DNA of 64,000 bases from JAKZVK01 sp965248255 (GCA_965248255.1 CBDFIW010000001.1:372001-436000); one strand, 5' to 3'. Shown: positions 17,421 to 26,439, counted from the first letter of the stretch. Notes: a model not told the origin generated them from the sequence alone. Made by a program: numbers and translations.

Positions 17421-18626
17421 CTACGCGTCGAACTTACGGAGCTCGAGCTTCGCCACCGCCTCGCGGTGGACCTCATCGGGACCGTCCGCCAACCTCAGCG
17501 TGCGGGCGTTGGCCCACAACGAGGCCAGCCCGAAGTCAGCCGAGACCCCGCCTCCCCCGTGGGCCTGGATGGCGCGGTCGATCACCCGCAGAGCCATGTT
17601 GGGCGCGACGACCTTGATCATGGCGATCTCGGTCCGCGCGGCCTTGCCGCCGACCGTATCCATCATGCGGGCGGCCTTCAAGGTGAGCAGCCTGGCCTGC
17701 TCGATCTCGATACGCGAGTCAGCGATGCCGGCCCGAATCGTTCCCTGCTCGGCCAACGGTTTCCCGAAAGCGACGCGCTGCTTGACCCGCCGGCACAGGG
17801 CCTCGAGAGAACGCTCGGCCATGCCGATCAGCCGCATGCAGTGGTGGATGCGCCCGGGCCCGAGACGCCCTTGCGCGATCTCGAAGCCTCGTCCTTCGCC
17901 GAGCAGCAGGTTTGACGCTGGGACGCGCACGTTCTCGAAGACCACCTCGCCGTGGCCGTGCGGCGCCTCGTCGTAACCGTACACGCTGAGCAGTCGTTTG
18001 ACCGTCACTCCCGGCGAGTCCATCGCTACGAGGATCATCGACTGCTGCTTGTGCTTCGCCGCCGAGGGGTTGGTCTTGCCCATAAAGATGCCGATCTTGC
18101 AGCGCGGATCACCGGCCCCCGTAGTCCACCACTTGCGTCCGTTCAGGACGTATTCATCGGCCTCGCGGACGATGCTCGATCGGATGTTCGTCGCGTCGGA
18201 GGAAGCCACGTCAGGCTCGGTCATGCAGAAGCACGAGCGCATCTCGCCGGCGAGCAAAGGCTCCAACCACTGCTTCTTCTGCTCCTCGGTGCCGAAGAGC
18301 AGAAGCGTTTCCATGTTGCCCACGTCGGGAGCGTTGCAGTTAAAGACCTCGGGTGCAATCAGCGACCGGCCCATCACCTCGCACAGGGGCGCGTACTCGA
18401 AGTTCGACAGCCCGGGGCCGTATCGCGGCTCGCGGCAGAAGAGGTTCCACAAACCCTCGGCACGGGCCTTGCTCTTCAACTCTTCGATGATGGACGGGAG
18501 CTTCCAGCGGCCGTGCTCCTCGAGCTGCTGCTCGAAGGTTCCTTCGTTGGGGTAGACGTGCTCATCCATAAAGGCCATGAGCCGCGAGCGCAGCTCCTGG
18601 ATCTTCTCGGGCAACTCGAATATCAT
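17421..18626 (-). CDS. Acyl-CoA dehydrogenase (ACAD10/11-like)
   Basis: The 401-residue protein follows the acyl-CoA dehydrogenase plan: an N-terminal helical domain, a middle FCMTEPDVASSDATNIRSSI beta-domain with WWTTGAGDP, then LGPGRIHHCMRLIGMAERSLE and a C-terminal QAHGGGGVSADFGLASLWANARTLR FAD/tetramer region. The order and spacing resemble ACAD10/11-type enzymes, which oxidise branched or unusual acyl-CoAs. It stands alone on the minus strand, so the pathway is not evident. Confidence 0.92.
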   Translation of the reverse strand: MIFELPEKIQELRSRLMAFMDEHVYPNEGTFEQQLEEHGRWKLPSIIEELKSKARAEGLWNLFCREPRYGPGLSNFEYAPLCEVMGRSLIAPEVFNCNAPDVGNMETLLLFGTEEQKKQWLEPLLAGEMRSCFCMTEPDVASSDATNIRSSIVREADEYVLNGRKWWTTGAGDPRCKIGIFMGKTNPSAAKHKQQSMILVAMDSPGVTVKRLLSVYGYDEAPHGHGEVVFENVRVPASNLLLGEGRGFEIAQGRLGPGRIHHCMRLIGMAERSLEALCRRVKQRVAFGKPLAEQGTIRAGIADSRIEIEQARLLTLKAARMMDTVGGKAARTEIAMIKVVAPNMALRVIDRAIQAHGGGGVSADFGLASLWANARTLRLADGPDEVHREAVAKLELRKFDA

Positions 18627-18677
18627 TAGGGCCTTTCGAATCCTTCCTGCTCCAGCGGTCGGCCCATTCTACTACGC

Positions 18678-18689
18678 CCCCCCCCCCCA
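18678..18689. repeat. Homopolymer run of 12 C
   Basis: A run of twelve C lies between the acyl-CoA dehydrogenase start and the DUF1080 gene. Such runs are prone to slippage in replication and in sequencing. Confidence 0.8.
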
Positions 18690-18761
18690 AGCCGAGCCAC
18701 GACAGTCCTGAAGCTGTAATTGCATGGTCCCCCCAGACAACAGGCCGAAAGTCGCGTTATC

Positions 18762-19526
18762 ATGGACCAAGCCGTGCGCGCGATCGTCCTGACCTTGCTC
18801 GCTGTCGTCACTCTGCAAGCCGGCAGCCCGACTCCACCCAACCATCTCACTCTTGAGGAAAAGGCCGCCGGCTGGGTCCTCCTCTTCGACGGCAAGACCT
18901 CCAACGGCTGGGAGGGTTTCAACAACACCCCCTTCCCCACCCGCTCCTGGGCTATTGAGGACGGCGCGATCCGTACGCTCGAGGACAACTCCGGCGGCGA
19001 CATAGTGACGGTGAAGCCGTATCGTAATTACGAGTTTCGATTTGACTGGAAACTCGCCCCGGGCGGGAACAGCGGCGTGAAATATCTAGTGCAGAAGGAC
19101 TGGATCAGTCCGGCCTACCGGCCCGACATGCCGGAGACCTGGAAGCGCCAAGCGCGGCTGCGGGCGATCGGTCCCGAGTACCAGCTTCTCGACGACGCGG
19201 AACTCTCCGGCGCCCCCGGGTCCGAGTACGGTGCAACCGGGGCGCTCTATCTGCTCGCCGCCCCGACGAACAAGCAGCTCAATCCGCCGGGTCAGTGGAA
19301 CCGCTCACGGATCGTCGTTCGCGGGGTGTTCGGCGAACACTGGCTCAATGGCGTGAGGATTGCCACCTTCGAGTTCAACTCGCAAGAACTGCTTGACCGC
19401 GTTGACCAATCGAAGTTCCGGCGCATTCCGGGTTACGGCATCAAGGGGCCCGGCTACATCGCTTTTACCCACCACAACTCGCCCGTTTGGTTCCGCAACA
19501 TCAAGCTGCTCGATCTGGATCAGTAG
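18762..19526 (+). CDS. DUF1080 (3-keto-disaccharide hydrolase family) secreted protein
   Basis: The start at 18762 gives a signal peptide (AIVLTLLAVVTLQAGS). The body matches DUF1080: GWVLLFDGKTSNGWEGF near residue 38, RNYEFRFDWKLAPGGNSGVKYLV, GPEYQLLDD, and a terminal GPGYIAFTHHNSPVWFRNIKLLDL. The fold is a concanavalin-like jelly roll, and members bind or cleave (3-keto-)glycosides outside the cytoplasm. At 254 residues the length is normal. Confidence 0.9.
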   Translation: MDQAVRAIVLTLLAVVTLQAGSPTPPNHLTLEEKAAGWVLLFDGKTSNGWEGFNNTPFPTRSWAIEDGAIRTLEDNSGGDIVTVKPYRNYEFRFDWKLAPGGNSGVKYLVQKDWISPAYRPDMPETWKRQARLRAIGPEYQLLDDAELSGAPGSEYGATGALYLLAAPTNKQLNPPGQWNRSRIVVRGVFGEHWLNGVRIATFEFNSQELLDRVDQSKFRRIPGYGIKGPGYIAFTHHNSPVWFRNIKLLDLDQ

Positions 19527-19772
19527 TCAGATCCGGACCTCTTCTGCTATCGTTCGGTAGGGCTCGTCATCCTCCTTTCGTAAAGAAAGCTTGAGATCAC
19601 CGTTAACCGGTGAAGCTCGTTCAGGGAGCCATGGCTCGCCCCCAGGGTGGCGAGCCTCTGACCTCACTTCTGAAACAGCGAAGCGACCGGTCCAGAATCC
19701 CGCGGAGCCTAAACCACGGACCACCCGAATGGCCCGGCGTCACCCTCGGGGATGCGCATCACGGAGGTTCCC

Positions 19773-21098
19773 ATGACAACTAATTCGACACGGCGAGGGT
19801 TCCTCTCCCTGGCGTCCTCCACGGCGGCCACCGCCGCCGCAGCAGCGAGGCTGGGCGATAAACCCGCCCTACTCGGCGGCCGGCCCATCCGAAGTAAGCC
19901 GTTTCCCCGTTGGCCGATGATCAAAAAGAACGACGAGAAGTCCTGGACCTCCGTCCTGCGGTCGCTCAAGTGGAGCCGCAGCCGCGGCGAAAGCGTGAAT
20001 GAGTTCGAGCGAGCCTGGGCGCAAACCCTCGGTGCGCAATACTGCCTCGCGACAAACGGCGGCACGACGGCATTGTGGACCGCGATGAACGCGCTCGAGG
20101 TCGGCCCGAAAGACGAGGTGCTCGTCCCGCCCTACACCTTCATTGCCACCATCAATGTCGTCTTGCTACAGCACGCCCTGCCGGTTTTCGTCGATACCGA
20201 CCGCGAGACGTTCCAGATGGACGCGACGAAGATCGAAGCGGCGATCACCCCGAACACGCGTACGATCCTGCCGGTGCACGTCGGCGGCGCGGCAGCGGAT
20301 ATGGACACTATTCTCGCGCTGGCCGGCCGGCACAACCTGTCGGTGGTCGAGGACGCCTGCCAGTCCCACTTGGCCGAGTGGAACCGTCGGCGCGTCTCTA
20401 CACTCGGCGACGCCGGCTGTTTCAGCTTCCAAGCCTCGAAGAACTTGAACTGTGGCGAGGGCGGTGCCCTGATCACCGACAGCGACGCGCTCATGGCGCG
20501 CGCCGAGCGGTTCCACAGCAACGGCAAGTCGTTTGAGAAATCGTCCCAGCCGCTTCCTCATGCCGTCAACGGCTGCAATGTGCGCATGACCGAGTTTCAG
20601 GCCGCGCTGCTGCTTTCGCAAATGGAGCGTCTCGACGCGCAGGCGCGTCTCCGTGAGCAAAACGCCGGGTACCTCACCAGTCTGCTGCGCGAGATCGACG
20701 GCATCGAGCCCGCCCGCATGTATCCGGGCTGTACTCGCAACGCCTACCACCTCTACATGTTCCGTTACGATTCCAGGCCGTTCGCCGGTCTTCCGCGCGA
20801 GCAGTTCCTGAAAGCGCTTCGCGCCGAAGGGGTGCCGTGTTCGGGAGGCTACAAGCCGCTGAACAAGAACCCCTTCCTCAAACACACCTTCGAATCCCGC
20901 GCCTTCCAGAAGATCTACACCTCGAAGGAAATCGACCGATGGTTCGAGCGCAACCACACGCCGGAGAACGATCGGCTGTGCCAAGAAGCCGTGTGGTTCA
21001 CCCAGAGCACATTGCTCAGCGACCGCGGCGACATGGAACAAATCACCGACGCCATCCTCAAAGTACAGAAGTTCGCCGCCGATCTACACGACGCGTGA
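19773..21098 (+). CDS. DegT/DnrJ/EryC1/StrS-type aminotransferase with Tat leader
   Basis: The start at 19773 is favoured by GGAGG 6 bp upstream and gives a leader TRRGFLSLASSTAATAAAAA that looks like a Tat signal. The rest is a sugar-aminotransferase-type PLP enzyme: FERAWAQTLGAQYCLATNGGTTAL, PPYTFIATINVVLLQHALPVFVD, VVEDACQSH and SFQASKNLNCGEGGAL, where the Lys should bind PLP. DegT enzymes normally work in the cytoplasm on nucleotide sugars, so an exported form is odd. The exported subset may not act on nucleotide-linked sugars; this is inference. Confidence 0.88.
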   Translation: MTTNSTRRGFLSLASSTAATAAAAARLGDKPALLGGRPIRSKPFPRWPMIKKNDEKSWTSVLRSLKWSRSRGESVNEFERAWAQTLGAQYCLATNGGTTALWTAMNALEVGPKDEVLVPPYTFIATINVVLLQHALPVFVDTDRETFQMDATKIEAAITPNTRTILPVHVGGAAADMDTILALAGRHNLSVVEDACQSHLAEWNRRRVSTLGDAGCFSFQASKNLNCGEGGALITDSDALMARAERFHSNGKSFEKSSQPLPHAVNGCNVRMTEFQAALLLSQMERLDAQARLREQNAGYLTSLLREIDGIEPARMYPGCTRNAYHLYMFRYDSRPFAGLPREQFLKALRAEGVPCSGGYKPLNKNPFLKHTFESRAFQKIYTSKEIDRWFERNHTPENDRLCQEAVWFTQSTLLSDRGDMEQITDAILKVQKFAADLHDA

Positions 21099-21143
21099 TA
21101 GCCGGTCGGGCCGCTCCCACGGACGCCGCGCACGGCACAGGAT

Positions 21144-21581
21144 TCATCCAGCCTGTGACTCGTTCAGCCAGCTCGGTGGCCTTTGAAACTCCTCCGGAAG
21201 CTTCGTGTCCTTGTCTCCCCGTGCCGCGTTAATCTGCGGTTGAGTAAGACCCTTTGTGGTGCTCAGGTCCGCTCCGTCGAGCTTCACCGCGATGAGAAAC
21301 GTGCCGTGCAGCTTCGCCTCCCGGAGCTTCGCCCCACTAAGGTCCACCCCAATGAGATCCGCCTCGATAAGGTCTGCCCCCCGCAGGTTCGCCCCGCTGA
21401 GGTTCGCCCCCCTCAGTTTCGCCCCACCAAGCTTCGCCATGCGGAAATCCGCCTTGCTGAGATTCGCCCCAAAGAGAAGAGCGCGGGAGAGGTCCGGGGG
21501 TGTTTCGGGATTCTCTTTCCTCCAGCGGTTCCAGACCTCGACACCCTGGTTGAGGATGTCGAGCTGTTTGGGGTTTGCCAT
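21144..21581 (-). CDS. Pentapeptide-repeat protein
   Basis: The 145-residue product contains about fifteen tandem A(D/N)LXX-type pentapeptides between residues 33 and 108 (LSRALLFGANLSKADF...GANLRGADLIEADLI...), which form a quadrilateral beta-helix. The start has a polar leader and no signal peptide, so it is probably cytoplasmic. Its function cannot be inferred; known members include DNA-gyrase mimics and scaffold proteins. Confidence 0.88.
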   Translation of the reverse strand: MANPKQLDILNQGVEVWNRWRKENPETPPDLSRALLFGANLSKADFRMAKLGGAKLRGANLSGANLRGADLIEADLIGVDLSGAKLREAKLHGTFLIAVKLDGADLSTTKGLTQPQINAARGDKDTKLPEEFQRPPSWLNESQAG

Positions 21582-21762
21582 CGGCCCAAACTCTTACGGC
21601 TCAGCCCGGTCGATGTCACGGGCTAGAACGGCGATCTGCAACCCTTGCCCGGCCCCGGGATCAAGCCTCGACAACCACTCAAGGACGTTTTCACCATGGA
21701 GGGGGTCTTCCGGGACCTTGGATCACCCGCCACCGTTGCTTTGGCTCTTCGTTTGGCGCATT

Positions 21763-23091
21763 CTATGCTAATTTATGATCCCGGCAGATAATGACGCGGC
21801 GTACCGTTTCAACGTTCATCACGGCGGCAATGACAGCCAGCGTCAAAGCAGCTTGATTGAATAGGGCGCCGATGAATATTAGAAATACACGGACATCGCG
21901 GCCCAGACGGAATCCCTTGCCGTGCCGGATGTGGTCGAGCATGAGGCGGTCGTATTTGTCCGCCGTATAGCTCACCATAAAGGAACCGATAATCGCCAGA
22001 AATCCGGTCAGTAGGATGAGGCTACCCTTCTCGTTGGCGTAGCTGTGCCAAGTGAGACCGAAAAGCAGCAAGGCGTCGGCGTAACGATCCAGTACCGCAT
22101 CGAGCCACCCTCCATAACGGCTGGCTTGCAACTTGAGCCGTGCCACTTCGCCATCGCAGCCGTCGATGACCGAGGCGAACTGTGCCAGAAGACCACCCGC
22201 CAAAAGGGTGCCATAGCCACCCAGTGTGAACAGCCCAGCTGCGAGCACAGAACACAGGAACGAGAACAGGGATATTTGGTTTGGGGTGATGCGGTAGTTG
22301 ACTAATCGGTGCGAAATCCTCACGGATAGGGCCCGGTTCAAGTACCGCGACACAGGACCGTCGTTGGGCTTGTCCCCTAGGTCGGCTAAGAGCGCGTTCT
22401 CCGCCCGCTTGGCGGCCGCGGGATCATCTACGTCAATCCAAAAATGGCCGTTAATAGCGACCGCCTTGGCCCGGTTGTCGGCGGCGAGAGTCTGTACCGC
22501 TCCAGACAGGCTGGTATCGCCAGACTCGACCGCGCAACCCTCCAACGCATCGAAAATGGCGGGAGTGCACAGGAAGATGCCTGTATCGAAGCCATTGAAG
22601 TCCGTCAAGCTCTTGCCGATGTTCTTGATCTTCCCACCTTCCGTCTTTACTCGCGTGACATCCTTCATGTCGACGAGCGAATTGAGAGTATTCCGATCTA
22701 CCCCGAGGGCGATTTCCCCGTCAGATAAAGGAAGCTTCATCAACTCACGGGCAATCGACGGCTCAAAGAGGTGGTCCGCCATCAGGAGCAAAAAAGGATC
22801 ACGCAGGTATTGCCGCGCCTTGAGCACGGAGATGCCGTTTGCTTTTTCCCAATCCCCGTTAACGATGGGGGTGATACGAATCCCCGTGCGCTCGGTCAGA
22901 CGGTTCAGGAACGTGCGAACACGCTCCCCGTGGCATCCGGTGACCACATAGAAGTCATCCGCTCCCGCCTCCTGTGCGGAGCGAATGACGCGTTCGATCA
23001 AGGGGACCCCCAAAACGGGGATGAGGGGTTTACTGTCGCCCCTCTGCTGTAGCCGACTACCCTTCCCGGCCGCGATGATTAGACACTTCAT
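21763..23091 (-). CDS. Fused nucleotidyltransferase / CDP-alcohol phosphotransferase (IPCT-DIPPS-like)
   Basis: Residues 1-235 form a nucleotidyltransferase (IIAAGKGSRL at 5-14, DSKPLIPVLGVPL, LLLMADHLF, then a WIDVDDPAA segment). Residues 245-442 form a membrane CDP-alcohol phosphotransferase with five or six spans and the signature D310GCDGEVAR318...G328WLD331AVLD335. This layout is that of inositol-1-phosphate cytidylyltransferase / di-myo-inositol-phosphate synthase, best known for osmolyte synthesis in hyperthermophiles. In a probable mesophile the product may instead be a phospho-inositol lipid or another polyol phosphodiester. No inositol-phosphate synthase gene lies nearby. Confidence 0.85.
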   Translation of the reverse strand: MKCLIIAAGKGSRLQQRGDSKPLIPVLGVPLIERVIRSAQEAGADDFYVVTGCHGERVRTFLNRLTERTGIRITPIVNGDWEKANGISVLKARQYLRDPFLLLMADHLFEPSIARELMKLPLSDGEIALGVDRNTLNSLVDMKDVTRVKTEGGKIKNIGKSLTDFNGFDTGIFLCTPAIFDALEGCAVESGDTSLSGAVQTLAADNRAKAVAINGHFWIDVDDPAAAKRAENALLADLGDKPNDGPVSRYLNRALSVRISHRLVNYRITPNQISLFSFLCSVLAAGLFTLGGYGTLLAGGLLAQFASVIDGCDGEVARLKLQASRYGGWLDAVLDRYADALLLFGLTWHSYANEKGSLILLTGFLAIIGSFMVSYTADKYDRLMLDHIRHGKGFRLGRDVRVFLIFIGALFNQAALTLAVIAAVMNVETVRRVIICRDHKLA

Positions 23092-23319
23092 CCGTTGAGT
23101 CTCAAGTCAGGACCCCCCCCCCGAAGCGGGGCAGGCTCTTGACTTGACCCTACACCGGGCAGTTGCGCTTCACCCGGTGGTGCGACACGCCTGATGCTTG
23201 TTGCGTTCGTGGAGCGGCGAGAGATGGGTGGTGCCTACAATCCTATCGCCTGTGAGTACCACAGCAAGGTAGTGCTAGCCTAGCACGTTTGCAAAGAGCA
23301 CGTGAGGAGGAGGACGGTG

Positions 23320-23339
23320 CCCTGGGTGCTAGCCCAGGG
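23320..23339. repeat. CCCTGGG-N6-CCCAGGG palindrome, copy 1
   Basis: CCCTGGGTGCTAGCCCAGGG is a 7 bp-arm palindrome. Two further copies with different centres occur at 23559-23578 and 24396-24415, so it behaves like a small dispersed intergenic repeat. Confidence 0.75.
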
Positions 23340-23558
23340 ACCCCGACGTTCTCCGAATCCGATGAGCCATGTAAGGGCGACTCATCCTGCCTGGGCTAGG
23401 ATCGGGTACGCCGTTCGCCCCACATGGCCCAATCGCACTGCTCGCTTCTGGTCCACGTCGTCTTTTCAACGAATCGACCGCGCTAAGAGCCTGACGCCGC
23501 GTTGTTCGCGGGAGTGACTCGCCCTTGCAGGCTCTCTGTCGCAGAGGCGGCCTTCGCT

Positions 23559-23578
23559 CCCTGGGCTTGCGCCCAGGG
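23559..23578. repeat. CCCTGGG-N6-CCCAGGG palindrome, copy 2
   Basis: CCCTGGGCTTGCGCCCAGGG has the same arms as the copies at 23320 and 24396, with a different centre. Confidence 0.75.
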
Positions 23579-23669
23579 CTATTGATTGGGACGCCCTCTT
23601 TGGGGTCTGAGTTGCTGCCAGAGAATTCCTGCGATTTCGTAAAAACAGTGCGCAAGGCGGACAGAAACA

Positions 23670-23777
23670 CGCTAGAATGGTAGCGTAGTAGCGGCCCCGA
23701 CGGAAGGGTGAACTTCCGCCGAGGCCTTTCGCCACCACGGGCACAAGGACCGTGACGACGACAGTACCATTCTAGCG
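23670..23777 (+). ncRNA. Candidate structured RNA/leader upstream of a small AT-hook-like ORF
   Basis: A 12 bp perfect closing stem (CGCTAGAATGGT at 23670-23681 with ACCATTCTAGCG at 23766-23777) encloses two smaller hairpins: CGGAAG/CTTCCG (23701-23718) and CACGG/CCGTG (23736-23754). The set would fold as a multibranch RNA about 45 bases before the small ORF at 23823. The strand is chosen from that ORF. It could be a regulatory leader, a free-standing RNA or part of a mobile unit. I know no named RNA family that it matches. Confidence 0.35.
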
Positions 23778-23822
23778 GCCTTGTGTCCGTGTGTGGCTTT
23801 TCCGCCCAAGGGGAAGGTCATC

Positions 23823-24020
23823 ATGGACGTGCATGCGATTTTGAAGGAGCTCCATCAGGAGCGCGAGCTGTTGAACCAGGCGATCCTCACGCTGGAGATT
23901 CTGGCGCGTGGCAAGGGCAAGCGCCGGGCCGTCCGCCGCGTTGGCTGCGCGAGGCCCGGCAGGACCACCCCTCACGGCCCAGGACCGAAGCCCGGAAATC
24001 GGCAAGTGTTGGCCGGGTGA
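23823..24020 (+). CDS. Small AT-hook-like protein, probably frameshifted
   Basis: The ORF starts MDVHAILKELHQERELLNQ after an AAGGGGAAGG site and forms a short amphipathic helix up to GKGKRR (residue 35). In its own frame it then becomes ordinary read-through. In the +1-shifted frame the same DNA gives RGRPPRWLREARQDHPSRP, a basic GRP core as in AT-hooks, ending at 24028. One missing G at 23925-23930 (CGCCGGGCC instead of CGCCGGGGCC) would explain it. Small helical KRRGRPP proteins are, from memory, frequent in Acidobacteria; their role is not known to me. Confidence 0.5.
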   Translation: MDVHAILKELHQERELLNQAILTLEILARGKGKRRAVRRVGCARPGRTTPHGPGPKPGNRQVLAG

Positions 24021-24028
24021 TCCGTTAA

Positions 24029-24664
24029 GCCAACCGGACGGGGCGGTCCCTACGATCTGCGTGATCGGGGTTGGTGCTTCCCGATGCACGACGGGCGTCA
24101 AGCCTCCTCTCGACGCAGGAGACCGGGAGCGCACGCCACGTGTTAGGTGTTTCGCCAAAGGCGAGTCCGGCTGAAGCCGGCGATCGAAAGTCGACGATAG
24201 GCTACGCCTTGCAGATTCTTGATCGGCACGTACCAACTCGCCTACCCACGACTTCCAGCCGCTGGAACGGGGCGCTGAACTTGTAGATGGCGATCTAACA
24301 ACCCTTCAAGAGGGGAGAACTGTACCTACACCAACCCCTTCACATCATGGTGTGAACGGTGATGGCGAACCCCGCAGGCGTGGCCCAAGCAACAGCCCTG
24401 GGCGTGAGCCCAGGGACAGCCTCAAGACGCTTTGAACCCTGAAAGGGTGACTCAGAATGAGCAAGACCCGCGTCACCTCACATCCGTGGCGCGGCGCAAG
24501 TCATCGGGAGGTAACGGTCACCCAGCAGCCCAACAACACAGCCGGGGAAGACGCAAACGCGAGGTGATACACCCCCAGTGCGCCCAGAGCGCGCCCATCG
24601 CGTCGTGGCAGACGCCTACCCCTGTCGCATCGACACTCTTGTCGATGCTCGTGCGCGCGGATCA
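24029..24664. other. Non-coding region
   Basis: No supported gene. It contains the third CCCTGGG palindrome (24396-24415). The ORFs on it are GC-rich shadows without recognisable features. Confidence 0.4.
24396..24415. repeat. CCCTGGG-N6-CCCAGGG palindrome, copy 3
   Basis: CCCTGGGCGTGAGCCCAGGG; same arms as the copies at 23320 and 23559. Confidence 0.75.
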
Positions 24665-26167
24665 TCAATTCGGCGGGTCGGTGGCAGGCTGCGGATCTGA
24701 GTCGGGCTGCGGATGCGCGTTGGGATCGGGCTGCGGATCCGTGTTGGAGTTAGGGTCAGGGTCGGGCTCCGGTTCCGGCTCGGGGGCGACAACGTCGACC
24801 GTGACCGGAAAACGACCATCCGAATTACGCACAAGCAAGGTATGGGAACCTAGTCGTGCGTCTTGTGCAGCGCTGACGTTAAAGTCGACGAAATGGCCTC
24901 CGGCGACGCTCTCGATCTCACTAACGGTCAAACCGGAAACTCCGGGAAGCGGGCTGATGTCGACTTCTCTGAGATTGCTGCCGACAATCCGAAAGTCTTC
25001 AGCCGTACCCTGCGTGATGCTGCCGAGTTCCGGATTGGTGACAACCGGGGGTTCCACGGCTCCATCGCCTTGACTGGCCACTTGCACGCGCTGAAGATAC
25101 TCAACCTGCTGGCCCACAAGCACCATGTCACCCAGGCGCGCCATCGCTTTTTGCGGATCGTCACGGTCACTTTTACTCAAGCCGACAACCCCCTTCGAGA
25201 TGAACGAAAGAGCTCGGCGTTGCGCATTGTGCGGAACGATCATTCCGTCGTGCAGAGCCTGAATCTCCATCCGCTGTAACTGCCGGATGGTTGTTCGAGG
25301 AAAGAGAAGCTCAAATCCCTGAGTCACCGGATTGTTGACAAAGTTGGCGACCTGTCCGGCGTCCGACGATGGATTGGGGAAGAACGGGATGAGTCCTGTC
25401 ATGAGCAGGCCGATTGTCTTGATTGCGCCCAATGCGAAATGGCGCCGGCCGAATTCGTCCTCCCGTTCGAGGGAGCCTCGGACGATGTGGTAGCCGTCGG
25501 TAGGGATCTTTCTCACGGACGGATTGTTCGCACAATCAAACGCCGGTAGGCCTGTCGTTTGATTGACGCTAGTAAGCTTGCAGGCAGGCATCGTGAAGCC
25601 GATCCCGGCGATCTGTAGATCATAGCCGCTGTTGTTGCCGAGCACGACTTCGACGGCGTAGTAGCGCCTGGCTATGCGATTCCCAAAGTTGTCATGGACT
25701 ACTTTTCTCGGCAAGATCTTCCACATCAAGTCGACCTGCGGTTTCAACCCGGGTGGAAGAGGGCCCGGTTGCACCGCGGTGACCTCGAACCTGACAAGGC
25801 CCACTGTCCCCGTGTTGCTGTCAGCCTCATCGGCATCCCTGTCAGCCTCATCGCGAACGATGGGAAGGATGCGGTCGCCGAGCTTCGCCTTGTCACTGAT
25901 AACGAGTACGGCAGTCAAGAGGCAGCCGGATTGAACTTCTTGCTGCCTGACCACTATGTCCGGAGCCGGCAGGATCCTCATCCTCTGGAAGTGCGGGTCT
26001 TGGTCGGTGCATGTCTCGTCGCTTCGGATGACGACACCTACTTCCTGGCCAAGAGCTCCGTCAAGCGGGCTGATGGTGTACTGTTTGGGCTCGGCAGCCC
26101 GAGAGAGGTTCGCTGAAAGGAACAGAATTGGCAACATTCGAATGGCGAGTGAGCGGTGCTTGGTCAT
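24665..26167 (-). CDS. Secreted protein of unknown function with acidic Pro-rich tail
   Basis: The start at 26167 is preceded by AGGAGGA and gives a signal peptide (MLPILFLSANLSRAA). The 500-residue product has beta-rich segments, a central helical part with DGMIVPHNAQRRALSFISKG and an IPT/TIG-like C-terminal domain (LGSHTLLVRNSDGRFPVTVDVV). It ends in a tail of about 40 residues made of alternating Pro and Asp/Glu/Asn (PEPEPEPDPDPN...). Cys residues are few. I do not recognise the family. The tail may be a flexible spacer or calcium-binding segment at the cell surface. Confidence 0.75.
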   Translation of the reverse strand: MTKHRSLAIRMLPILFLSANLSRAAEPKQYTISPLDGALGQEVGVVIRSDETCTDQDPHFQRMRILPAPDIVVRQQEVQSGCLLTAVLVISDKAKLGDRILPIVRDEADRDADEADSNTGTVGLVRFEVTAVQPGPLPPGLKPQVDLMWKILPRKVVHDNFGNRIARRYYAVEVVLGNNSGYDLQIAGIGFTMPACKLTSVNQTTGLPAFDCANNPSVRKIPTDGYHIVRGSLEREDEFGRRHFALGAIKTIGLLMTGLIPFFPNPSSDAGQVANFVNNPVTQGFELLFPRTTIRQLQRMEIQALHDGMIVPHNAQRRALSFISKGVVGLSKSDRDDPQKAMARLGDMVLVGQQVEYLQRVQVASQGDGAVEPPVVTNPELGSITQGTAEDFRIVGSNLREVDISPLPGVSGLTVSEIESVAGGHFVDFNVSAAQDARLGSHTLLVRNSDGRFPVTVDVVAPEPEPEPDPDPNSNTDPQPDPNAHPQPDSDPQPATDPPN

Positions 26168-26279
26168 GGCGTAAATGTCCTCCTGACACCTTCTAACGCG
26201 CGAGAAAGTTGTGAAGAGGGCCAAATCAAAGGGATCTGCGGTCAGAGTGGTTTCCGTGTTTCGGTGAGGGTTTGTCCCC

Positions 26280-26300
26280 ACCCTCACGGGCGGGGCTCTG
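26280..26300 (+). repeat. Half copy of the CCCTGACGGGCGCGGCTC repeat
   Basis: ACCCTCACGGGCGGGGCTCTG matches the right half of the palindromic repeat at 38229-38280 at 19 of 21 positions. It lies just upstream of the secreted protein gene. Confidence 0.55.
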
Positions 26301-26439
26301 ATTCTCGTCCAGAGGTTTCTTGCCGGTTTTGGCAAGGATTTGATTAGCTGGGTACTAACGCTCCTCCACAGTCGCGGCTCGGCAAGCGGCTGAGCTACAA
26401 TGGCGGCTCCGATTCTGATGAGTACCCTCTACACGAACC

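Larger units (their letters stand above)
23092..23669. other. Non-coding region with palindromes
   Basis: This stretch upstream of the nucleotidyltransferase start has a run of ten C (23113-23122) inside an inverted pair TCAAGTCA/TGACTTGA, and two CCCTGGG-type palindromes (23320-23339 and 23559-23578). No credible gene is seen on either strand. Confidence 0.5.

Noticed and set aside
23781..24174. Other ORFs near 23.8-24.2 kb
   Set aside because: Only the MDVHAILKEL frame has a sensible ribosome-binding site and a shape like known small proteins.
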